The notes under the pieces are model-generated. The model was not told the origin of the DNA. It made no database searches and saw only the letters and a program-made list of their open reading frames with translations. From Cyathus striatus (lineage: Eukaryota > Basidiomycota > Agaricomycetes > Agaricales > Nidulariaceae), in the NCBI GenBank assembly GCA_025738555.1, contig JAOVFP010000004.1:2666001-2730000 (forward strand): a stretch of DNA of 64,000 bases, written 5' to 3'. Of this stretch, positions 12,701 to 23,433 are shown one piece after another. Within the stretch, counting starts at the first letter, position 1, and every line of letters starts with the position of its first letter. The position numbers and the translations under genes are program-made.

Positions 12701-14831
12701 GCAATGGTTTCCCCACTTGCCACATTCCACACTCTGACTGTTTTATCCCATGAGCCAGACACCACTCTAGTTCCATCTGGAGAGAATGCAACTGATGTCA
12801 CCCCATCACTGTGGCCTTTAAATGGTTTGATATTCAATGCTGCTTTCCAGAATATATCTTTGCCCTTTTCAATTCTAAGTAAATTTTTGAAGAAAGGTGA
12901 ATAGTGCTTTATGACTATTGAGTTCTCAGGTGCAAATGCCAACACTGAGATGTATATATCTGTTATACTTCTTCTTATGGGAAAGTAAAAATTATACATC
13001 AATTTCAGAGCATCTTCAATAAATTTAAATACTGTAGCATTTTCCTGCTACAGTGTAAGCTTTCACTTTATCTAAAATATTCATAACTTACTTTTGTATA
13101 TGTCATAATCATTTTTAGCATTTCAGTTGCTTTTAGCATTTCATTTAGGAGACTCATTACTTCCAACCAATATAAAAATTTACAATATAGGAATATATTT
13201 AATTCCATCAAAGATGTGGATGTAAATTTTTCACTTTCTATCATTTCCATATAATGTAAATTCCAATATTTGCTGCAGTATTGAAGATGAATTGGTATAT
13301 ATTGACATATTCTTCCATGCAAGTCATCAATATTATTATTCATTAGATATGATGATTCAACATTGCAAATATTGAATTTAAGTTCCTTGTTCAGAATCTC
13401 CAGTGTTATTTTTGCCATTCTCTTTATATGCTTTACATCATTTACTGAGAATATGTGTATTTCAGATGCTTTCATAAGAAACTCTCCAAAAGATAAATGA
13501 TGAAACACTATTCTGTTATCATTTATTGTTGTAACTGGCTGAAGTAAATGTAATATTCTTTTGATTTCTTCTTCCAAGTAGTTTATTTCAAAATCAAGTT
13601 TCATAAAATATTGAAGCTCATCTTTAGGTAGTGGAGACTTTGCCAAATAGATGGTTGCCAAAACCTGTCTAACAATTTCCTTTCTGTTAGAATTCCATCT
13701 TCCAAAAGAATTTTGAAGTATTTGCTGATAGAGTGTGTCAACTGGGTTTCCTATCTTTCCAGAGAGCACATGGTTTATCTTCTCCCTTGGTGAAGGTTCA
13801 TCCTTATTAAATTGTGTGTTTTGTGTTATATACTTCACTGCTGTTGATGCCCATATAAATAATCCTGCAGCTCCTTCTGTCATCTCATTTATCTCATTTT
13901 CAACAGAGTACAGCTGCATCTCATCATTGTGAATCTCAAAAGATTTCTTTAAGAAGTGATATATGTTTTCATTAATCTCAGGATCTCTCCTTGAATCAGT
14001 TTCTAGTTTTACAACTACACAATTCTGAAGATTTTGAACAAAATCAGGTTCAGAACCTGGTCTGCCTGTTAGAATCAGCTTGTAATGCTTTGGAAGTTCA
14101 ATCCAATTGTTGAAAGTTTTCTTAATATCTTTTGCTGAATTACACTCATCCAGGGCATCAATAACAAATACAGGGGGAGAGCTAATCAATTTGGCATTGC
14201 AAGTATGAAGTGTATCAGAAATTAGATGCTTGAAGTGCCATTCAATTGCACCAAGATTGAAGTTGTTATCCAAATGTCCTGCAATATTCTCTTTCACACT
14301 TGAATACTGTGTTTTTGATGCTAAATCTGCAGCTATGGTTCTCCAAACTACAGCTGCATCACTCAAAGTGTTATTATCTCTCTTAAAAAAATGGCAGCCA
14401 CCCAGTCTTTTCAATCCATTTGAGCTAAGTTTATCAACAAAAGTAGAGGCAATTGCAGATTTTCCAGTTCCAGGACTACCAGTAATCCACATAACATTTG
14501 GAGTAGAATCATCTATCATGTAAATAATTAATTTGAGTTCTTTTATGAATATATAATATATCTACATACCAAAATTATCCAGCCACTTATAAAATTCATT
14601 CAATATTGTCACTCTAGTCCCTTCCATGCATGGAGGAGGATAATATCTTGCATTATGATCAATAGGCTGCAAGAGCTTAAGTTTCTCTGAGATTTCATGA
14701 TCACTTTTTACGTTGTAGGTATTGACAGTACTAGTGATTTGATTACCCCCAACAGTAGTTATCTGCGCATTCGGTGCATTGACATGGTGTGCATGGGAAA
14801 ACACTTGTGCGCTGTTATGAGTTTCAGCCAT
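9790..14831 (-). CDS. NLR-A: NACHT-WD40 STAND receptor with 21 WD40 repeats
   Basis: Probable intracellular nonself/stress receptor of the fungal STAND class (NACHT plus WD40), about 1645 aa. Three exons fit well: 14831-14570, 14512-13092 and 13044-9790, with introns of 57 and 47 bp (GTATGT..TAG and GTAAGT..CAG) that keep frame. Residues 1-87 form a short N-terminal region rich in N/T/V ([14 protein letters not shown]). The P-loop is GSPGTGKS at 99-106 and Walker B is DALDEC at 206-211. The WD40 array covers about 634-1535 with 21 units of ~43 aa (unit 11 is shortened). Variation is concentrated after GHS, at V-T/R, and around SGSxDx. The start is chosen at MAETHN because the upstream reading has no family resemblance. 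A 1-base loss near 9793 (TTT to TT compared with copy B) creates TAG, so the C-terminal tail is frameshifted (see 9410-9789). Recognition function is inferred from HET/HNWD relatives. Confidence 0.8.
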
Positions 14832-15317
14832 TGAAGATGAAGTAGGATTGTATTTGAGCTTGTGAATCAGCGTTGTCACTTGTTGAGTGTGGTGTTTGAG
14901 AAGACCAGGAAGGGGGAACAAATGTATAGATGAACGAGCTATATAAAGTGGTGCAATGTCATTGATACATTCTTCGCAACGTGTTACGAGCCAAAACATC
15001 GGTTATTGATGATTCAACATGATCAATCTTTCTGCAGAGAAGTAACCATACAAGGTTATGCCTTCACAATCTATAGATGTCTGACAATGCGGCTGCAGTC
15101 GTATGACCCAAATCTGATACACGTGTTGTATCAAAAATGGTACTCTGCATGATGTTCACATGCATAACAGGAATATCACGGCACACGTTTGAAGATTGGG
15201 CGTTCAGCATTGAAACGTTCCGATCTTTCGGAAATGCTGAGAGAAACTTTGGAATAGAAAAGGAATTCGCAAATCGTACACTTATCTGCGCACGCGCAAT
15301 TCAACTACTGATCTCAG
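14715..15317 (-). promoter_or_regulatory. CpG-retaining 5' region of NLR-A
   Basis: The body of NLR-A has almost no CpG. CpG dinucleotides appear abruptly from about 14715 and continue through exon 1 and the upstream region, like a small CpG island. A TATA-like box (minus strand CTTTATATAG, about 14940-14950) lies about 110 bp before the chosen ATG. The same pattern occurs at NLR-B (52405-53100). The likely meaning is a promoter that has escaped cytosine methylation; this is inferred from base composition only. Confidence 0.4.
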
Positions 15318-16243
15318 CAGTCTTGTGTATCTTGCTATATCTCGATCGGATCTGCCGATATGCACGTGACCTTTCTCAGGCTAGTCCGCAGAGCTGAATG
15401 CGCGCTTACTACTGGTTCACGCGTCTACCTGTGAGCCAGGTGTGGGAATTATGCGCTCGCACAACTGATTCCGCTCCCTCAGCGTCATTTCGACAATTCT
15501 TGGTGGGACTCCAAGGGGGATCCTACACATAAGTACATAAAACCAATTATTATGCACATAAATAAATACTCATAGTCATTTTTAACACCATAAATAAAGC
15601 TTGCAATTGTTTTCAAGTAATGTTGTAGGTAGGGTTACTAGTTTATGGAACAAGTCTGAACATAAAAATAAGAATATATAATGAAGTCGATACAAAGTCG
15701 GATGGGGTATGAATTAATTCATCACCAAACCAACAGTTTACCGGTGCAGGAGGCAAGAAAAGCAATTATTTAATATTACTATACTTTAAAAATGCGAATA
15801 TCTTAGATTAAGTTACTTAAACAATATTGCACGTTGATTCAATTATTATAGGGCTAAATAACTTAAGCTGAAATCATCTCACTGGTTCTTATTTATACCG
15901 CATTTTTACTCACTATTGTACTTCACTGGAATGAATTCCTATACAACCAGTGAGGATAATTAGATATTATCTTGTTCTTATTGATTTATACTAATAATAG
16001 CGCGAGCCAATATTTTTTTGTAATGTATTATCACAAATTATTTTACTTACTCTACTGCATAATTTGCTACATATGCTCACCAGAGCAGTGATTGCAAACG
16101 CAAGGCGGCGAGCGCTGGTTCAATTATCATAGGTGTGCTTCTGAGCTGGTGTGGTACAACCCTTTGATGACCCTGACTCGGAACAATCTGCTTCCTTATA
16201 TGGTACCGATCTGTTATCGAGATATAGCACAATACTACAGACT
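15318..16243. mobile_element. Non-autonomous TIR element (MITE), about 926 bp
   Basis: Copy B has the uninterrupted site CTACTGATATCAGATATTG. Here CTGATCTCAG occurs at 15308-15317 and again at 16244-16253, flanking an insert with imperfect inverted ends: left CAGTCTTGTGTATCTTGCTA, right (reverse complement) AGTCTGTAGTATTGTGCTA, both followed by TATCTCGAT. The target duplication is 8-10 bp, most like hAT. No transposase or other gene is visible inside. Confidence 0.75.
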
Positions 16244-16718
16244 CTGATCTCAGATATTGTGTACCGCTCAAGTGTAGTTCGCAGGGGAGAACGTGGACAC
16301 GGAGGGCGGGGACGCAACAAACATGGCCGCGACAAGAGTCATGAGGAGTAAGTAGCTTGGGAATATAAATTGCTGAGGTAGGAGAGTCCGATCTAATTAT
16401 AAATGACGTACTCGAATCGTATTGCTTACTGTGACGTTGGCCGGAGCTTTGGTGGACATACAACTTGTATCGATGGAGTAGAGTTGTCATACACGCAAAA
16501 TTATAGTCAACGAAAGCCTAGATTCTTTCCGTTGATAATCATCGTTTGCGGGAGTCGTCAAAGCATAAAGGGTATCCTATGTATCGCGCGTACCATGCGT
16601 TTAATTCATTACTGGCACACGAAGAAACGGCATCATCGATATATAGCAGGCCTCTTGTGACCTATCGCAGAACTGGTTCGTTCGGTCTGATATGAGAATT
16701 AATCGATTGTTCACGCTG

Positions 16719-18686
16719 TAGGGCTGTACACCGTACCGTATACGGTATACGGCCGTAAAATATACGGTACCATACGGTATACGGCTTACCCGTAACCGTA
16801 CCGTATGAGGGTAACTTTCTGAACGTGCAAAAACGGTACGGTCTATTTTACGGTCACATACGGTCAAATACGGTATACGGTTTGGGTAAATGTAGTGATT
16901 TCCTTATAGCGAAACTAAGTTGTAAGTAAAAATGTATTTAAGATAAAATATTAGATGAAATGGTGCAAAGAACCCAAAGACAGTACTTAGCTAACATAAG
17001 TCCTCAAATCATCTCTGCGCTCAGGCTGGTGCGACGCAACGATATGGTGTCTCTTCCACCTGAAAATACCCTCTCAACAGCAACAGCAGATCCCATATTA
17101 AACATGAGCCATTATTTTTGTAATAAATGTAAATACAGTATCTGGAATGGATACTATACTGGTTGCAAGGTAGTAAAGTTTTCAAAATTGAGCTTGATGT
17201 CAAGCCATCACTCAAATGAACCGTCTAGCATCATCTTCAGGTGCCTGTTGAGTCGTTAGAGTCAGGTTTCACATTTGAAGATAAGTGGTGACGGGTGCAA
17301 GTATTTAATCGTGTGTAAGAACGTACATTGTCAAAAGTTATACCGCTTCAGAAGCGCCGAATGCATCCGAGAATACCAGCACTTAAGCAAGAAATGGAAA
17401 GATGCAAGTACCCGAATTCAAATTATCCTCAATTCACGTAACTCATCCAATTGAAATCCTCTACATGGTCATGCGGGAACACACTCACGGATGTGAAATT
17501 GAAGACAAAGGATAGGAGAGCTTTCCTATTCCTTGCTTGCTAGCTATTAATCATTACTATATACTTTAGATTCAAATTACATGGTACGTTCCTTCGTTTC
17601 TATCTACACATTTATTTATATTGTATCCTAAAACCCGTGTTCAGACAAGCAGAGCAAGAGTTTAAAGATTTTATTGAAGTCTTTACTGAACTTTTGGTCG
17701 AAGTAGATAGCCAGATATCCACAGGATACACCACAACATTAGTGGTTTCATTTCTCCTCTCTGAACCCATCTTCGAAACATACCATTCCTGCGGTAGTTC
17801 GGTCGTTCGAGTCAAAGAGTGGAATCCAGAAGTTCCAAGAAAAGCGTTCCAGGGGTTGAAAGACAGAGAAATTCTTTGCATATTCGAACGATGCATGTGG
17901 CCATGTCGCAAGCTTAGCTCTAGTCTGCCTGTAATTCTCGCGGAGAGTAACAGTAAGGCCTAACAGATTCGGACACCGCGCTGCGATTCTGCCGAATAGT
18001 TCAAACGAGCCTTCTTTAATCCCGTCGAGGACAAGGACTTGAAAAGGTGCAGTCTCCAACGCATCCATAAGCGCTAAAAGAGGCCCATCCTCCAATCCAT
18101 ACTGAGCCGTGATCTTCAAGTGGGTTAATCTCAGTGGGGCTTCTTCGGAATCCAGAGTTATCCAGCGCGCTAGGTCCATAACCTCATTGCTAAAAACATG
18201 CCCGATGTTCAGTTTCACCAGTGAGGCGAATACTTTACTGTGGCCAGATACGAGATTTGACAGTTATAATAACCCCCGGCCCAACTCCGATACACACAGT
18301 GTGCGTAGATTAGGATACAGCGCGACCAAAACCTAGAACAATGCCGAGTTATCGTTGTTCAAGAGTATCAAGTGTAAGTGTCATAATAAAAATGGATGAA
18401 ATGGAATGAATGTTCCCTTCCTGTATTTAATTCAGTATCTCTTACTAGTTAAATTCTTGAGGTAGTGGACTGTGCCGCTTACCGGCCTTATCTCTTTAAG
18501 TTGATTACTTATGTACCTACGTTTATCTATTTTACAGGCAGGTTATGACTTGCACCTATCTATTGACCGTATAACCGTATGCACCCGTAATACGGCCGTA
18601 CTCATACGGTCATCATACGGGTGAATCCGTACCCGTATATACGGGTACCGTATAACCGTATAGTACGGTGACGGTGTACAGTCCTA
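16719..18686. mobile_element. hAT-like non-autonomous element carrying a host gene piece
   Basis: Inverted ends are TAGGGCTGTACACC (left) and TAGGACTGTACACC (right, reverse complement), flanked by a perfect 8-bp duplication TCACGCTG at 16711-16718 and 18687-18694. Copy B shows the empty site TTCACACTGTCTG. Subterminal regions are dense in short ACGGTA/TACGG words on both sides (16735-16880 and 18570-18675), as expected for transposase-binding arrays. The 8-bp duplication and TAGGG/CAGGG-like end fit the hAT superfamily. It has no transposase but contains an F-box/LRR-like gene fragment. Confidence 0.85.
17605..18350 (-). pseudogene. F-box/LRR-type protein fragment inside the hAT-like element
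   Basis: The minus strand encodes leucine-rich segments in the style of mushroom F-box/LRR proteins: LVALYPNLRTLCVSELG upstream (about 18330-18280), then LVKLNIGHVFSNEVMDLARW, LRLTHLKITA, LVLDGIKEGSFELF and CPNLLGLTVTLREN. Stops and a frame change break it (for example a stop just before LVALYPNL and another near 18250), and the reading shifts frame near 17800. A short plus-strand peptide HPIEILYMVMRE at about 17430-17475 resembles the start of an F-box (LPxEIL), but lies on the opposite strand. Most likely a piece of a host gene captured by the transposon. Confidence 0.6.
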
Positions 18687-19195
18687 TCACGCTGTCTATG
18701 ATAATCGATAACTCACCTATTAGGGGGGTCAATCTTTCTTTAGATCGCGTGGAAGAGCAGAGAAGATCATTCGTGTGGAACCCTTGTGTGAAGGAACTAT
18801 TGTCGATTGAACGGTCCAACTGGCAGCTGTCCAGTTTCTGCTCAGGCGCTTGGTACATAAAAATAACTCGTACAGGTCCAAATCTCAATTAGGAGATTCA
18901 GGCTGGATCGCGTGGAAGACTGTTACAGTGGAAGAGAAATCGTGTGGAGGAAGCCGGGATGGACGAAAACTGACACCATACATGGTGTAAATTTCAGTTC
19001 GCGGATACAAAAAGCACCGGAATAATGAACAGCCGCATCAAAATTTACACCGTGTAGCTTTCGAGCCAGAATAAATATGTGTTTCTTTAATTATGTAACC
19101 AGATTATGTAGCCATACTTAACATATAACAGGTTTATAATAATATAAAAAAATGTAGTCCGGTATGGGGTAAAAGTCGTTACCAACGTGATGTTT

Positions 19196-19290
19196 ACGAA
19201 GGCATATAGCCTAGCGGTAAATGATTCAGATGGATATATTCCTTTGTTCAATGGGTAGGGTTTGATTCTTCCTGGGTAAATTTTTTTTAA
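19196..19290 (+). repeat. Pol III promoter-like (tRNA/SINE-like) remnant
   Basis: TAGCCTAGCGGTAAATG resembles an A box and GGGTTTGATTCTTCC resembles a B box, about 45 bp apart, followed by a run of eight T (a Pol III stop). The stems of a real tRNA cannot be paired convincingly, so a SINE or decayed tRNA is more likely than a functional tRNA gene. Confidence 0.3.
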
Positions 19291-19316
19291 CTTCTCTATA
19301 TAAGAGTTGTATATAC

Positions 19317-19948
19317 TTGTGTGAACATCGTGGCATGCCACGAAATATCAAGTCGCTCGAAACCGATATGCCTCTAGTTGTTCATGTGCTAGAGGACCTT
19401 GCAGAGGCGGTTAACTTCAAGTCTATCTCATTGAACAGTGCTCATACACCCATCTACGTCAAGGTAAGGTTATTTTTATCTACGACATCGAACTGCATTC
19501 ATATTTCAGTCCTTCAGCACTGATAGCGCGTCATTCAGGTCCTCGAATAGTCCACCTCCAACTCACCCAATTAAGGCTCATATTGGTCAGCTGAACGGTG
19601 AGGATAACGATGGCTTCACCACCCTCAGGGCCTCAATATGTCTACTTCCAACGCGTAGGACCTACGCACCTTAACATTGAATTCCATACTGTACCTGTCA
19701 ACTCCCTTCTTATCCTGGATGATACTACCTCTGTGTCCCCCGTCACCATCAAGCTGCACGAGACCTACGAAGGAAATTTCTCCTTCGAAACGAGCCTCAG
19801 CTGTTCACACTTGGTCAATGACAAGGTTGAGGATCCATCTGGCAAGGGGAGAACGACCGTGCTAAGCTCGTATTGTGCGCATGCTGGTTCTACTCTGCTT
19901 TGGACGTTGGTCGTGCTGCCAATTCTGCTGGGACTAAGACTTGGCTGA
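19317..19948 (+). pseudogene. Fragment of a basidiomycete beta-solenoid (DUF7330-like) protein
   Basis: An upstream piece (SISLNSAHTPIYVK) ends at a GTAAGG..CAG intron-like gap (about 19461-19509), and the main frame 19598-19948 contains LNIEFHTVPVNSLLILDD, VTIKLHETYEGNFSFETS and EDPSGKGRTTV. The pattern 'hydrophobic strand, HxTYEGxFxxxTS, EDPxGxGR' is that of repetitive beta-solenoid proteins of mushrooms that I associate with DUF7330. There is a stop between the two pieces, so it is not functional. It lies wholly inside the 1.36-kb TIR element and is read as a captured host gene. Confidence 0.5.
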
Positions 19949-20470
19949 CGCGTCTTGGACGCGTCGACGCGTGCGCGTAATACTTGATGGCCTACTCATT
20001 TGCAAGCCAGTTCGGGCATGGGATTCGGTTGGGACTGTGCCCTGCGTTGTGCACTATGGGCCCGTTCAAAGCAGAATTATGGTGAAAGCGGGAAAGTGTC
20101 GGGGAAGTATCTCGTATGTCGTCCTCGAAATTTTCAGGTTTGTTTCTCATTATTTACCATATCTCGTTATTTTCCTATATATTTTTAATCAAGTGTTATC
20201 TATGTAATTTTTAAGTACCGTGGGAAATTATATCTTGAACTACACTGTGTATTGCTTACACGGTGTAAAGTGAAATTTACACCGTGTATGGTGTTAGTTT
20301 TCGTACCTACCCTGTGGAAGCTGTCGTCGATCAAACGGTATCGTTTCAGCGAGGTTGGGCTCTGCAGGCACTTGTCGAAGTACATACATATGACGCGTAC
20401 ACTATGTGTCTCCGAGACTTATCGTCGTATCGATGTGATCGTAGTTTTATAGGCGCTTGCAATGTGCTTA

Positions 20471-20655
20471 CAGCCGTTTGTATAAATGATGGCACTCGCG
20501 CGGGAAATTCGATCTATTACAGACAGACTTACATAGCGTAGATTTGTCAGATTATTATGTAGCGTAGATTAGTCAAGTTATATTTCTCGTTCCGCTGCAC
20601 TGTCCTGACTCCTGAGCACGCTGGCCTGCATGCATCCTCTGTCCCTCTGAGCTTG
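20471..20655 (+). repeat. Left TIR of the Tc1/mariner element
   Basis: 185 bp, about 99% identical to the inverted right end. The near-identity indicates recent insertion. It is rich in CpG, unlike older repeats in the window. Confidence 0.9.
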
Positions 20656-20716
20656 CCATCTTGTCCTCTGTCCCGCTGACCTTGCTGCACCTATCCTCTA
20701 CTTATGTTCACTCACT

Positions 20717-22264
20717 ATGTCACTGACTCCCTCTAACCTCAAAGCCTCTGACAACGACACGAATAAACGATACAGCCCCAGTCCTTTCTATGTAGGCTAT
20801 GAGATGGATTCCAGCACAGACGAAGATCTCGATGTGGGGGAAGAGGGGGAGGAGGAGGATCTGGTTATTGTTGAACATATTCCTTCCCCACCACCAAGGA
20901 TTGTTCCTCAAAAGCGTTGCCCTGAGGGAAGGAAGAAGTCTGCTGGAATAGGTGAGTATACCACATGGTTTCTGGGTCAATTCTAAGTTGTTCTACTAAC
21001 ATGTTATCGTGTCATTTCCCAGGTTCAACTGGCTCATCTCAAGTACCTCACAAAAAGGTTGTATATGTTCTCACTGTCTTCCCAGTTGTCAGACATGGAA
21101 AATCATCTGCAAAACACTCATCAAAGAGTGCCACCCTCCAACTTTCAACTGAGGAGCCCTGGGACACCCTCAAGGCACAGATTCTAGTGAAGATATCGGC
21201 ACTACTTGACCCAAAGACTCTCTCATTCGATGACTACAAGGTCTTGGCCACCGTTCCTCGCATCATTGCTAAACCTGGGATACCGCTTGGATCAGGTGAT
21301 GATTACGAGGTGCTTGTTCAACGTTTACTCAGAATGCAAGTCACGGAGCCTCTTGCAAACCTCAATATTGAAGAACTATCTCGCATTGATGCTAATGAGA
21401 AGGAGAACGATGGGGGAATCTTGGAGACAAAGGCGAAGAAGGTGAAAGTGAGTGAATATATGAATACATTTACTCCTCCTGCTCACGCATTTGTCTTCCT
21501 ACAGAAGGATCCCATGTTGCTTCCAGGCAATATGGCTAAGGCTGACAGGATCATCGCTCTCAGGGGGAAATGGAAGTGCCCAAAAAAGACACCTCAATGT
21601 GCGGGGGGTATCTGCTACATTGGTCCCGAGTTTGATGGTCACTTCCCAATGGGCCATGAACACATAGATTGCTGGGCTTCGTATAGTGTACGTGATACAC
21701 TTATCTTCTTTACTACTGATGCTTCATAGATTATACCAGCTCAAAGAAGATCCCGATTGTCTTCTTGAAACACCTCCAAACCACCATCTCTTTCCAAGAT
21801 CAGGAGCACAGTCTCGTAGCCCTGTACTTCAACGTAGAATTGATGCACAAAATCAAACTCAAACACAGTCTCCGATGTCCACTCCTACCTTCAACTTTCA
21901 AATAGGAAACGATTTTCTCAGTCTTCTCCGGGGCTCGTCAATTGCTTCTCCCTCCACCACATCAAATTCTATTGCCTCCGGAGCAGCTGTTCCCACTGTT
22001 ACTACTCAGGAATCTCTCAACAATGCATCCGCTCTTATTCTTTCTTCAACTCGCAAGCCTGGAATCAGCATGCCTATCAGTGACTTCTGTTCCGCTTATG
22101 AGCTTGATGACTGCATATGTGAGAAGCTTGTGAAGAACGGTTTCAAGGATGCAAAACACCTGCGTTATCTCACACAAGGAAATCTTATTGATATGGGATT
22201 GCTGCTAGGTGAATGTGCTGCAATTTGTGATGCTATTGATGGATGGTCTTACATTATGGACTGA
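20717..22264 (+). CDS. Accessory protein of the Tc1/mariner element (Cys/His motif plus SAM-like C-terminus)
   Basis: A four-exon gene fits: 20717-20951, 21023-21447, 21505-21687 and 21740-22264, about 455 aa. The first intron has a textbook CTAAC branch and AG end. The second (57 bp) is a multiple of three and could be retained. The third junction may instead use 21681/21729. The N-terminus is acidic (DSSTDEDLDVGEEGEEED). The middle has CPKKTPQCAGGICYIGPEFD, then HFPMGHEHIDCW, a C-x5-C-x4-C and H-x4-H-x3-C arrangement that could bind zinc. After an S/T/Q-rich linker, the C-terminal 60 residues (ISDFCSAYELDDCICEKLVK, GNLIDMGLLLGECAAICDAI) look like a SAM-type helical domain. It has no stops. 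The role is unknown; a regulator or transposase partner is an inference. Confidence 0.75.
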
Positions 22265-22314
22265 CTGTTTTCTGTATTCAATTACTGTATTGTTGTAATT
22301 ACAAACCAACTGTA

Positions 22315-23388
22315 TCAGAAGTATCCCGCATGAATAAAGTATCCTTCTGCGTCTTCAGCTGTAATGATATCAGTAACTTCATACATGTCCCACAAAATTC
22401 CATCGCCTTTGGTAGCAGCATAGTAATCTTGATGGCGCCGAAGAAAATGCTTTATCTTCGAAAAGGCCTCCTCTATGGGATTGAGGTCAGGAGAGTAGGG
22501 CGGCAAATATTCAAGACGGACACCTGAAAGAGTTGATTAGGATACAGGGCACAAAGGGATCAATAAACAACTACTTACCAAAGCGGTCAAAGAGTTCTAA
22601 TATCTCGTTACCATGGTGGATTTTTGCGTTGTCCATAATGATCACACTAAGTGGACCAGGGTAGGCTGTGCATTTTGAAAGCTAGATCAAATCTGTTAGA
22701 TATATAGGTGTTGTTGAGAAAGGTAACTCACAACATCATGCTCAAGCCAATCAAGAAACATCAACTTCGTCATTGAGCCCTCCACAACTGTGCATGCCAC
22801 AACTCCATCAAGGGATAGAAGTGCTTCAGTAGAGGTACGCCGCCCACGAACAAAAGGTTGGCTCTTCTCTGCTCGTTTCCCCTTGGAAGACCGTCCATAT
22901 CGTCGCCCGACTGTGCGTTCATCTTTTGAAGTCTCATCAATAAACCCAATTTCTTCTGGAGAATATTGTGCCATCTTCGCTATAAACTCAGCACGCCGAG
23001 GTTCATTTCATTCCTGAGCAATACGCTTGAGTTTCTTGAAGGATACACCTGATCGAAGAAGCTCGCGATGGATTGTTGTATAGTGAATAGATATGAATCG
23101 GTTGCGCTTGAGAAGGTAAAGAAGCTCGTCAAGAAAATAATCAGGGTTCTGTCGGACCAGAAGCAGGAGATAGTTGATGTCTTCAAGGTTCAAGTGGTGA
23201 AGGCGACCATGGGCACTTTTCCGGTGAGCTACAACATCGCCAGTTTGGTGCCAGAGCCTTAGAATGCGATACCAAGTACGTCTAGAGAAGCCACAGCATT
23301 GTAGGATGTCATCTAGAGGGAGAAGTTGACGCTCAAATAACTTGATGGCAGCCAGTTTGACATCACGGCTGATACGGCGGCCCACCAT
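22315..23388 (-). pseudogene. Tc1/mariner DD34E transposase with a single nonsense codon
   Basis: Exons 23388-22732, 22681-22579 and 22523-22315 are joined by introns of 50 and 55 bp (GTGAGT..TAG, GTAAGT..CAG). The predicted product is about 322 aa. An N-terminal helix-turn-helix (MVGRRISRDVKLAAIKLFER, then FSRRTWYRIL) is followed by the catalytic core: first Asp in GFIDETSKDERT, second in IIMDNAKIHHG, Glu in PYSPDLNPIEEAF, with 34 residues between the second D and E. The only visible break is TGA at 23010-23008, in a position where the family normally has ERNE; CGA to TGA at a CpG explains it. All splice sites and catalytic residues are intact, so loss is recent. Sequencing error or readthrough cannot be excluded. 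Confidence 0.85.
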
Positions 23389-23433
23389 GGCAATGGTTAG
23401 AGGTAGAGCAAGTGTGGATAAGTAGAATGAGGA

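Larger units (their letters stand above)
18951..20312. mobile_element. TIR element with captured gene piece, about 1.36 kb
   Basis: Copy B keeps the uninterrupted site CGTGTGGAGGCTGTCG. Here TGTGGAGG (18943-18950) and TGTGGAAG (20313-20320) flank an insert with inverted ends sharing ACGAAAACT then ACACCATACA and GGTGTAAATTT. The extreme ends differ by a few bases (left CGGGATGG, right GGGTAGGT as reverse complement). The 8-bp duplication with one mismatch suggests hAT. No transposase is visible. Inside are a beta-solenoid gene fragment and a Pol III-like box. Confidence 0.75.

Noticed and set aside
12446..12904. Plus-strand ORF of 152 aa
   Set aside because: Exact antisense of the WD40 repeats of NLR-A; its periodicity is that of the repeat.
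16710..18700. Possible telomere- or centromere-like satellite because of dense TACGG/CCGTA words
   Set aside because: The words are confined to the two subterminal regions of a bounded 1.97-kb element with 8-bp flanks, so they are transposon end motifs.
19196..19290. A functional tRNA gene
   Set aside because: A- and B-box-like words exist, but acceptor and T stems do not pair and no credible anticodon arm was found.
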